A stretch of 47,453 nucleotides of DNA from Comamonas sp. (GTDB lineage Bacteria > Pseudomonadota > Gammaproteobacteria > Burkholderiales > Burkholderiaceae_C), in assembly GCA_015478895.1 (NCBI GenBank), contig JADMKK010000058.1:7835-55287 (forward strand), written 5' to 3'. The notes beneath the pieces are model-generated. The model had not been told where the DNA came from. It made no database searches and saw only the letters and a list, made by a program, of their open reading frames with translations. Every line of letters starts with the position of its first letter. Position 1 is the stretch's first letter. Position numbers and translations under genes: made by a program. This document shows positions 41,237 through 47,453 of this stretch, in pieces.

Positions 41237-42079
41237 ATGAAACTTCACATCGTTCCCGCCAGCACCGGCCTTCAATGGGTCAAGCTGGGCATGCAGACCT
41301 TCTGGCGCCAGCCCATGGCGCTCACTGCCCTGCTGTTTTTGAGCATGGCCGCCGTATCCATCATTGGCATGTTCCCCATCGTTGGCCCCTACCTGGCATT
41401 AGCGCTGATGCCCACCGTGTTCCTGGTGATGATGCTCGGCGCTGCCGAGGCGCACCATGATCGCATTCCGCGCCCCAGCCTGATAGCTGCGCCTTTCAAG
41501 GGCGGCAAGCCGCGCATTCAAGCGCTGATTGTCTTGGGGGTTTTCTATGCGCTGGGCATTGCGCTGATCGCCGCGCTGACTTCGCTGTTTGACGACGGAA
41601 CGCTGGCCAAACTCTCGCTGGGTAATCAACCCATGACCCCGGAACTGGCTGAAGAGCTGGTCAGCCAACCCGGTTTCCAGATTGCGTTGTGGGGCGGTTT
41701 TTTGCTCTACAACCTGCTGGCTCTGCTGCTGTGGCACGCCCCGGCGCTGGTGCATTGGCACGGGGTATCGCCCATAAAGGCCGTGTTTTTCAGCGTGTTT
41801 GCGTGCTTGCGCAACTTCCGCGCCTTCTTCATGTATGCGCTGGGCTGGATGGGGCTGACCATTGCGGCGGGCGTGGTGCTGTCGCTGATTACGGTGCTGC
41901 TGTCGGCTTTGCTGGGCTCGGCCGTGGCGCTGGCGGCCAATATTCTCACCATCATGCTGGTCATGGCGCTGATCACCATGTTCCTGTCTTCCGCTGTGTT
42001 CACCTTCCGTGATTGCTTTTCTGCACCCGATCACAAGCGCAGCCTGCAAGTCGACGATGTAACCTACGACTACAAGTAA
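41237..42079 (+). CDS. BPSS1780-family inner-membrane protein
   Basis: A 280-residue protein starting MKLHIVPASTGLQWVKLGMQTFWRQP, the signature of the BPSS1780 family, a betaproteobacterial group of unknown function. It has about six membrane segments (IIGMFPIVGPYLALALMP, ALIVLGVFYALGIALIAAL, GFLLYNLLALLLWHAPALV, and two near the end). The C-terminus FRDCFSAPDHKRSLQVDDVTYDYK is soluble. The N-terminal Met at 41237 fits the family; longer upstream frames have no ribosome site. It is convergent with uvrD, with a shared terminator. Confidence 0.87.
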   Translation: MKLHIVPASTGLQWVKLGMQTFWRQPMALTALLFLSMAAVSIIGMFPIVGPYLALALMPTVFLVMMLGAAEAHHDRIPRPSLIAAPFKGGKPRIQALIVLGVFYALGIALIAALTSLFDDGTLAKLSLGNQPMTPELAEELVSQPGFQIALWGGFLLYNLLALLLWHAPALVHWHGVSPIKAVFFSVFACLRNFRAFFMYALGWMGLTIAAGVVLSLITVLLSALLGSAVALAANILTIMLVMALITMFLSSAVFTFRDCFSAPDHKRSLQVDDVTYDYK

Positions 42080-42100
42080 GCCGCTCACGCGCGCATCGCA

Positions 42101-42131
42101 AAAAAAGGACGCTTGCACAGCGTCCTTTTTT
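42101..42131. terminator. Bidirectional terminator between convergent genes
   Basis: AAAAAAGGACGC and GCGTCCTTTTTT form a 12-bp stem around a seven-base loop, with A- and T-runs on both sides. It ends the BPSS1780 gene and uvrD. Confidence 0.94.
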
Positions 42132-42149
42132 ATGGATGAAAGCCCGCCG

Positions 42150-44585
42150 TTAATCCACGATGGTCAGCTTGGCAATCGCCAGCGCCAGCCACTTGGCACC
42201 GTGGCGTGGAAAGTTGATGTGCGCACGCGCATCGTCGCCCGTGCCTTCCACTGCCAGCACCTTGCCTTCACCAAACTTGGTGTGGAACACCGTCTTGCCT
42301 TTGACAATGCCGTGGCCGGGCACGGCCTTTTGTACCGGTACGACCGGGCTGGCAAAGATTTCTGGCCCCTTGGGCGTATAAGTGCCAAATTGGCCTCCAG
42401 CCCTTGACTGCCAAGGGGCAGCAGCTCCGCTTTTAGGTGAAAAGCTGCCAAAACCACCCTTGGCGCTGATCCACTTCAAAGCCCGCTCGGGCAGCTCATC
42501 AATAAAGCGACTGGGCAAATTGAACGTGGTGCGCCCGTGGAGCATGCGGCTTTGCGAATGGCTCAGATACAGGCGCTTGCGTGCGCGGGTAATCGCCACG
42601 TACATCAGGCGGCGCTCTTCTTCCAGACCGCCCCGGTCGCTCATGGCGTTTTCGTGCGGGAACAGACCTTCTTCCAAACCACCGATAAACACCGCATCAA
42701 ACTCCAGCCCCTTGCTGGCATGCACCGTCATCAGTTGCACGGCGTCTTGTCCCGCCTGCGCCTGGTTGTCCCCGGCTTCCAGCGCGGCATGGACCAGGAA
42801 AGCCTGCAAGGGCGAGAGTGTTTCGCCCGTTTCAGCATCAACGCCGTTTAGTGGCAGATTGAGCATCGGCAAGCTCGTATCCAGCCCCTGGCTGACGGGA
42901 CTCTGCGACAGGTTCGCGGGGGCACCGGTTTCGTCAATCGGCAGCGCTACCGCATCCTTGCCAAAGCCTTCCTGGGTGACAAAGCTCTCGGCCGCGTTGA
43001 TCAGCTCTTTCAAGTTCTCAATGCGGTCAGCGCCTTCTTTTTCGGTGCCGTAGTGGTCGACCAAACCGCTGTCTTCCAGCATGCGCTCAATCGTCTGGCG
43101 CAGCGTTTTGCCTTCGGTGGCTTCGCGCAGTACATCGATCTTGGCGACAAAGCCTTGCAGCTTGGTGCCGGGCGCTCCCGTGATCAGGGTCGCGGCATCG
43201 TTGAGCGAGCAACCCGCTGCACGTGCGGCTGCTTGCAAAGTTTCCACACTGCGCGCACCAATGCCACGTGCGGGGAAGTTCACCACGCGCATAAAGCTGG
43301 TGTCGTCGTGCGGATTTTCCAGCAGGCGCAAGTACGCCAAGGCGTGCTTGATTTCAGCGCGTTCAAAAAAGCGCTGCCCGCCATACACACGGTAGGGAAT
43401 GCTGGCGTTGAACAGCTTGCTTTCAATCACCCGGCTTTGCGCGTTGCTGCGGTACAGGATGGCGATTTCCTGGCGGCTAAAGCCGTCGTTGCGCACCAAA
43501 TCTTTGATCTCGCCAACGATCCAGCTGGCCTCGTCCAGATCGGTGGGCGACTCCATCACGCGCACGGGCTCGCCCGCACCTTGGTCGGTACGCAGGTTCT
43601 TGCCCAGGCGCTCGCTGTTGTGCTCAATCAGTGCATTCGCGCTGTCCAGAATGTTCCCGTAGCTGCGGTAGTTCTGCTCCAGTTTGATCTGGTGCTGCAC
43701 GCCAAATTCGCGCACAAAGTCGCTCATATTGCCCACGCGCGCACCGCGGAAGGCGTAGATGCTCTGGTCATCGTCGCCCACGGCCAGCACGCTGCTGGTG
43801 GATTGCATCTGCCCGCCCACCATCTCACCGGCCAACTGCTTGAGCCACGCGTACTGCAGCTTGTTGGTGTCCTGAAACTCATCGACCAAGATGAAGCGAA
43901 AGCGCCGTTGGTAATGCGCACGCAAGGCAGCGTCATCACGCAGCAGCTCGAAGCTGCGCAGCATCAGCTCACCAAAATCGACCACGCCTTCGCGCTGGCA
44001 CTGGTCTTCGTACAGCTGGTACAGCTCCACTTTCTTTTTGGTATCAGGGTCTGCCACGGGCACGTCTTTGGGGCGCATGCCCTCCTCTTTGCAACCGGCA
44101 ATGAACCACGTCAACTGCTTGGGTGGAAAGCGCTCATCGTCCACACCGTACTGTTTGCACAGGCGCTTGACGGCGGACAGCTGGTCTTGCGTATCCAGAA
44201 TCTGGAAGGTAGCCGGCAAGCCTGCGGCCACATGGTGATGGCGCAATAGCTTGTTGCACAGGCCGTGGAAAGTGCCAATCCACATGCCGCGTATGTTGTA
44301 GGGCAGCATGGCCGACAGGCGGGTATTCATCTCCTTGGCGGCCTTGTTCGTAAACGTCACGGCCATGATGCCGCCGGGCGAGACCTGCCCGGTCTGCAGC
44401 AGCCAGGCAATGCGCGTGGTCAGCACCCGCGTTTTGCCCGAGCCTGCGCCCGCCAGCACCAGCGCATGGCCCTGCGGCAGCGTCACAGCGGCGCGCTGTT
44501 CGTCGTTCAGGCCTTGCAGCAAAGGCGAGTTCTGGGAAGGGGGCATGCCGTTGGCGGCATCGTCAAGCAGGTCGATTGGGAACAT
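42150..44585 (-). CDS. uvrD: UvrD/PcrA-type DNA helicase II
   Basis: A superfamily 1 3'-5' helicase for nucleotide excision and mismatch repair. The 811-residue protein has all motifs: Q motif LNDEQRAAV, Walker A AGAGSGKTRVLTTR, the DExx box ILVDEFQDTN, GDDDQSIYAFRGA (motif III), LEQNYRS (IV), MTVHASKGLEFD (V) and MYVAITRARKRLYL (VI), and a C-terminal tail ending in IAKLTIVD. The start at 44585 (MFPIDLLDD) is likely; an ATG 13 codons later and one 16 codons earlier are alternatives, none with a strong ribosome site. It is divergent from guaC; no LexA-like box was found in the gap. Helicase II is preferred over Rep on motif context. Confidence 0.96.
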   Translation of the reverse strand: MFPIDLLDDAANGMPPSQNSPLLQGLNDEQRAAVTLPQGHALVLAGAGSGKTRVLTTRIAWLLQTGQVSPGGIMAVTFTNKAAKEMNTRLSAMLPYNIRGMWIGTFHGLCNKLLRHHHVAAGLPATFQILDTQDQLSAVKRLCKQYGVDDERFPPKQLTWFIAGCKEEGMRPKDVPVADPDTKKKVELYQLYEDQCQREGVVDFGELMLRSFELLRDDAALRAHYQRRFRFILVDEFQDTNKLQYAWLKQLAGEMVGGQMQSTSSVLAVGDDDQSIYAFRGARVGNMSDFVREFGVQHQIKLEQNYRSYGNILDSANALIEHNSERLGKNLRTDQGAGEPVRVMESPTDLDEASWIVGEIKDLVRNDGFSRQEIAILYRSNAQSRVIESKLFNASIPYRVYGGQRFFERAEIKHALAYLRLLENPHDDTSFMRVVNFPARGIGARSVETLQAAARAAGCSLNDAATLITGAPGTKLQGFVAKIDVLREATEGKTLRQTIERMLEDSGLVDHYGTEKEGADRIENLKELINAAESFVTQEGFGKDAVALPIDETGAPANLSQSPVSQGLDTSLPMLNLPLNGVDAETGETLSPLQAFLVHAALEAGDNQAQAGQDAVQLMTVHASKGLEFDAVFIGGLEEGLFPHENAMSDRGGLEEERRLMYVAITRARKRLYLSHSQSRMLHGRTTFNLPSRFIDELPERALKWISAKGGFGSFSPKSGAAAPWQSRAGGQFGTYTPKGPEIFASPVVPVQKAVPGHGIVKGKTVFHTKFGEGKVLAVEGTGDDARAHINFPRHGAKWLALAIAKLTIVD

Positions 44586-44735
44586 CTGCGCATTGTAGGA
44601 ACTGCCGTCCGCCCTCAGCGCGGACAAGTGCAAAGCACAGCATGCGTCAATCGCCCAGGCGGTATATGACTATCGCTATAGCGTTCATTCCAACATGGCG
44701 GTGCGCAGGGTATACAAGCACCTATAGAATCAATC

Positions 44736-44769
44736 ACCGGGCCCAAGTTTTTGTGGTCCGGTTTTTTTT
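44736..44769 (+). terminator. Terminator-like hairpin in the guaC leader, no gene before it
   Basis: ACCGG-GC-CCA and TGG-T-CCGGT form a stem with a small internal loop, followed by eight T (44762-44769). It points toward guaC and ends 110 bases before its start codon. Upstream on the plus strand there is only the divergent uvrD gene, so it does not close a known transcript. It could be an attenuator of guaC or end a small RNA. Confidence 0.75.
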
Positions 44770-44835
44770 GGCCGAAATTTAACTTTCACGCCCGACAGAC
44801 TGGACCCAATCCAAGCGCCTACTTTTGAAAATTGA

Positions 44836-44854
44836 GGCGGGTGAGATTCCCGCC
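44836..44854 (+). other. Second hairpin in the guaC leader
   Basis: GGCGGG (44836-44841) pairs with CCCGCC (44849-44854) around a seven-base loop, 25 bases before the guaC start and ten bases before its GGAG ribosome site. With the upstream terminator-like hairpin it makes a two-hairpin leader. Confidence 0.6.
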
Positions 44855-44879
44855 GTGACCTTTCTGGAGCTTGGAAATC

Positions 44880-45857
44880 ATGGAAATCTTCGACTACGAC
44901 AACATTCTGCTGTTGCCCCGCAAGTGTCGCGTGGAGAGCCGTTCGGAGTGCAATGCCAGCGTTGAGCTCGGTGGCCGCACCTTCCGTCTGCCTGTCGTAC
45001 CCGCCAACATGAAAACCGTGTTGGACGAGAAGATCTGCAAATTCTTGGCGCAGCACGGCTTCTTTTACGTGATGCACCGTTTTGACATCGACAACGTCCA
45101 GTTCACCAAGGACATGCATTCGCAAACGCTGTTTGCCTCGATCTCCTTGGGTGTCAAGCAAGCCGACTACGACATCGTCGACCAGTTTGTTGCGCAAGAT
45201 ATCTGTCCTGAATACATCACCATCGACATTGCCCATGGCCATGCCGACAGCGTGAAGAACATGATCCAGTACATCAAGAAGCACCTGCCTGATGCTTTTG
45301 TGATTGCTGGCAATGTGGCTACGCCCGAAGCCGTGATTGATCTGGAAAGCTGGGGCGCCGACGCCACCAAGGTCGGCGTAGGTCCGGGCAAGGTGTGCAT
45401 TACCAAGCTCAAAACCGGCTTTGGTACGGGCGGCTGGCAGCTGTCGGCCCTGAAGTGGTGCGCACGCGTGGCCACCAAGCCCATCATTGCCGATGGCGGC
45501 ATCCGCAGCCATGGCGACATCGCCAAGAGCATCCGCTTTGGCGCGAGCATGGTGATGATTGGCTCGCTGTTTGCTGGCCACGAAGAATCGCCCGGCAAAA
45601 CCGTGGAAGTGGACGGCGAGCTGTTCAAGGAATACTACGGCTCGGCTTCGGACTTCAACAAGGGCGAGTACAAGCACGTCGAAGGCAAGCGCATTCTGGA
45701 ACCCGTCAAGGGCCCCCTGATGAATACGCTGATCGAGATGGAGCAAGACGTACAGTCGTCCATCAGCTACTCCGGCGGCACAAAGCTTATGGACATCCGC
45801 AAGGTCAACTACGTGGTGCTGGGCGGCCATAACGACGGCGAACACCTGTTGATGTAA
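44880..45857 (+). CDS. guaC: GMP reductase
   Basis: GuaC converts GMP to IMP with NADPH, linking guanine to adenine nucleotide synthesis. The 325-residue barrel has the IMPDH/GMPR features: [18 protein letters not shown] at the start, the catalytic Cys loop [12 protein letters not shown] and the phosphate site [20 protein letters not shown] followed by [12 protein letters not shown]. No CBS domains are inserted, which separates it from IMP dehydrogenase. The length fits the Firmicutes-type GMP reductases (about 326). The ATG at 44880 has GGAG ten bases upstream; a TTG at 44871 is an alternative. Two hairpins in the leader suggest RNA-level control. A terminator follows the stop. Confidence 0.95.
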   Translation: MEIFDYDNILLLPRKCRVESRSECNASVELGGRTFRLPVVPANMKTVLDEKICKFLAQHGFFYVMHRFDIDNVQFTKDMHSQTLFASISLGVKQADYDIVDQFVAQDICPEYITIDIAHGHADSVKNMIQYIKKHLPDAFVIAGNVATPEAVIDLESWGADATKVGVGPGKVCITKLKTGFGTGGWQLSALKWCARVATKPIIADGGIRSHGDIAKSIRFGASMVMIGSLFAGHEESPGKTVEVDGELFKEYYGSASDFNKGEYKHVEGKRILEPVKGPLMNTLIEMEQDVQSSISYSGGTKLMDIRKVNYVVLGGHNDGEHLLM

Positions 45858-45877
45858 TTACCGTTTTATCGCTATCC

Positions 45878-45905
45878 AAAAAAGCTGCCTCGCGCAGCTT
45901 TTTTT
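45878..45905 (+). terminator. Rho-independent terminator of guaC
   Basis: AAAAAAGCTGC and GCAGCTTTTTTT form a stem around CTCGC, about 20 bases after the guaC stop, with seven T. Confidence 0.92.
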
Positions 45906-46012
45906 GTTTTGGTTACGCAACAAATTGTCTCTTTCCCATCGTCCTACACCAAGCGCCCACAACAAGAAAAACAATAGCGATTACTTACTTTGTAATCACA
46001 GGAGTTTTGGGA

Positions 46013-47101
46013 ATGAACAAAAAACTGATGGTGGCTTTGCCCCTGATGGCAATGGGTACCGTGGCTTTCGCACAATCGTCCGTGACCCTGTTCGGTACGG
46101 TAGATCAGGCGATCACCTATGTAGACGGTAGCGACAAGTGGTCAGGCCTGCAGTCCGGCGGCAGCGCTGACAGCCACATTGGTTTCCGTGGCACTGAAGA
46201 CCTGGGCGGTGGCTTGAAGGCCCAGTTCTGGCTGGAATCCGGCATTTTGGCCGATACCGGTTCGGGTGACTCTGGCGGCGGTCTGGATTTCAAACGCCGC
46301 GCTACCGTGGGTTTGATGGGGAATTTTGGTGAAGTCCGTCTGGGCCGCGACGAAACTGCCGCGTACCGCAGCATGAAGCGCTTTGACGTCTTCAACAACG
46401 CCGGTATCGGTGGCAGCCAGCTGTGGTCCGACGGTTTCGTGCCTGATGCCAGCCTGGGCTCGCCCACGCTGGGCAATAGCAAGCGCAAAGACAACCTGCT
46501 GGCGTACTACTCGCCCAACTATGGTGGCTTTAACCTCGGCATCAACTATGGCTTTGGCGAAAGCTCTAACGACACCTGGGAGACGGGTGCCTACGCTGGT
46601 GTAACGCTGGGGTACAACAATGGCCCTTGGAATGCAGCTTTGGCCGCTGAACAGCAAAACGGCAATAGTCTGCCGATTGCTGGCTCCGCCTATAACTTGC
46701 GTCAGCGTGCTTACTCCGCCGGTCTGGGCTATGACTTTGGTCGCTTCCAAGTGTCAGGCGCCTATCGCCAAAGCGATATCTCCGGCCCCGCAGGCGGCAG
46801 TTTGGACGGCCAGACCTACATGATTGGCTTGGCAGCACCCGTAGGCGCGGCTGGTGTGGTGAAAGCTTCTTACAACCGCTATGAGCGTGACGTGGCTCCT
46901 AACAATGAGCTGAAGGCCGATCAGTTCTCCTTGGGCTATGAGCACAATCTGTCCAAGCGCACTGCTTTGTACGGTACCTACTCGTACCTGAAGAACAAGA
47001 GCAACGACGGCCAAGCCTTGGGCGTGTCCATGGGCTATGTGCCATTGGATGAAAACGGCAAGCAACACGGCGTTCAGGTGGGTGTCCGCCACTCCTTCTA
47101 A
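46013..47101 (+). CDS. Trimeric 16-strand porin, Omp32 type
   Basis: A 362-residue outer-membrane porin of the betaproteobacterial general porin family, letting small polar, mostly anionic, solutes through. The signal peptide (MNKKLMVALPLMAMGTVAFAQ) is followed by SSVTLFGTVDQAITYVDG, the early GFRGTEDLGGGLKAQFWLESG, LGRDETAAYRSMKRF (constriction loop area), many alternating strands and the final HSF with terminal Phe needed for BAM-dependent assembly. AGGAG lies eight bases before the ATG. It is flanked by terminators on both sides, so it is monocistronic and probably highly expressed. Omp32 of Delftia is the closest well-known relative by motif. Confidence 0.95.
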   Translation: MNKKLMVALPLMAMGTVAFAQSSVTLFGTVDQAITYVDGSDKWSGLQSGGSADSHIGFRGTEDLGGGLKAQFWLESGILADTGSGDSGGGLDFKRRATVGLMGNFGEVRLGRDETAAYRSMKRFDVFNNAGIGGSQLWSDGFVPDASLGSPTLGNSKRKDNLLAYYSPNYGGFNLGINYGFGESSNDTWETGAYAGVTLGYNNGPWNAALAAEQQNGNSLPIAGSAYNLRQRAYSAGLGYDFGRFQVSGAYRQSDISGPAGGSLDGQTYMIGLAAPVGAAGVVKASYNRYERDVAPNNELKADQFSLGYEHNLSKRTALYGTYSYLKNKSNDGQALGVSMGYVPLDENGKQHGVQVGVRHSF

Positions 47102-47121
47102 GAGAGGGGTTCCTGGTGGGA

Positions 47122-47149
47122 AAAGGGCTTCTTCGGAGGCCCTTTTTTT
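47122..47149 (+). terminator. Rho-independent terminator of the porin gene
   Basis: AAAGGGCTTC and GAGGCCCTTT (one G-U pair) enclose the tetraloop TTCG and are followed by T. It begins 21 bases after the porin stop. Confidence 0.93.
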
Positions 47150-47210
47150 ATTGGTCTAAATAGGTGCTAGCGTTGACCAGCTATCACCTAGGCAGATAGC
47201 TAACCAAAAC

Positions 47211-47235
47211 AAAAGGAGCCTTAAGGCTCCTTTTT
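47211..47235. terminator. Bidirectional terminator, mainly for etfA
   Basis: AAAAGGAGCC / GGCTCCTTTTT form a symmetric stem with loop TTAA and T-runs on both strands. It lies 29 bases after the etfA stop on the minus strand and also backs up the porin terminator. Confidence 0.92.
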
Positions 47236-47263
47236 AATTTCAGCAAAAAGACTGAAAAGCTTT

Positions 47264-47453
47264 TTACAGCTTGCTCACCATCTCAGGCACTGCGGTAAAC
47301 AAGTCCGCCTCCAGCCCGTAATCGGCCACCGAGAAAATCGGGGCTTCAGCATCCTTGTTGATCGCCACGATCACCTTGGAGTCCTTCATGCCCGCCAGGT
47401 GCTGGATCGCACCCGAGATACCGGCGGCGATGTACAGCTGCGGCGCCACGATC
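47264..47453 (-). CDS. etfA: Electron transfer flavoprotein alpha subunit, C-terminal end (partial)
   Basis: Only the last 62 residues are in the window; the 5' part runs past the right edge. The sequence [17 protein letters not shown] followed by [10 protein letters not shown] and [15 protein letters not shown] is the FAD-binding signature of EtfA. EtfAB carries electrons from acyl-CoA and other dehydrogenases to ETF-ubiquinone oxidoreductase. By the usual order etfB should lie upstream, outside the window. Confidence 0.95.
   Translation of the reverse strand, partial: IVAPQLYIAAGISGAIQHLAGMKDSKVIVAINKDAEAPIFSVADYGLEADLFTAVPEMVSKL

Noticed and set aside
44586-44735. LexA box in front of uvrD
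   Set aside because: No CTGT-N8-ACAG or close variant is seen in the gap.
44730-45845. A 371-codon minus-strand open frame opposite guaC
   Set aside because: GuaC on the plus strand is full length with all motifs; the antisense frame is not family-like.
47161-47203. Eighth copy of the intergenic palindrome family
   Set aside because: AGCTATC / GATAGCT and TAGGTGCTAGC are reminiscent, but the GCCCTTG arm and TTTCAG core are missing, so it is at best a remnant.

Overview
The window looks like a chromosomal segment of a betaproteobacterium of the order Burkholderiales, most likely the Comamonadaceae (a Comamonas-like organism). The support is: an Ala/Lys/Pro-repeat histone H1-like protein, an Omp32-type trimeric porin, Bug/TctC solute-binding proteins without permease partners, a BPSS1780-family membrane protein, the polA / DUF2782 / thrB cluster, and short imperfect palindromes in many intergenic gaps. 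There is no phage, plasmid, insertion sequence or CRISPR signal. This is core and lightly accessory chromosome, densely coded, with more than half of the genes on the minus strand.

Layout. 1-180: end of a tandem tRNA-Met pair with its terminator. 200-2903: a small lipoprotein, an NlpC/P60 lipoprotein and ffh on the minus strand. 3163-4894: ypjD, a PP0621-type zinc-ribbon protein and ampD on the plus strand. 4895-6073: a structured non-coding stretch and the H1-like gene. 6156-8375: a very tryptophan-rich protein of unknown function. 8491-14910: an Aer-type aerotaxis receptor, DNA polymerase IV, an FMN-dependent 2-hydroxyacid dehydrogenase and a sensory diguanylate cyclase. 14969-18095: pbpC overlapped by an endonuclease/exonuclease/phosphatase-family gene. 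18479-21031: a BCCT transporter and a YciI protein. 21086-26986: a very large thioester-containing alpha-2-macroglobulin. 27133-34896: a Bug receptor, argH, the divergent algZ-algR two-component pair, a LIV-1-like ZIP transporter, a second divergent Bug-like protein and azlCD. 35022-39257: polA divergent from DUF2782-thrB. 39346-42079: a CSS-domain EAL phosphodiesterase and a BPSS1780 protein. 42150-45857: uvrD divergent from guaC. 46013-47453: a porin and the 3' end of etfA.

Functional themes. Cell-wall maintenance and recycling is represented by NlpC/P60, AmpD, PBP1c and the A2M protein; the last two are normally partners but lie about 4 kb apart here. Signalling is represented by Aer, one diguanylate cyclase, one c-di-GMP phosphodiesterase and AlgZR. 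DNA repair is represented by DinB, PolA and UvrD. Transport is represented by BCCT, ZIP, AzlCD, two Bug receptors and the porin.

The least explained features are non-coding. Seven members of one imperfect-palindrome family sit in intergenic gaps, and in at least two places their arms supply stop codons of neighbouring genes. A strong factor-independent terminator with no gene before it lies in the guaC leader. Two hairpins precede the H1-like gene, whose coding region holds twelve exact-period 21-bp repeats. No complete new multi-gene system was found.
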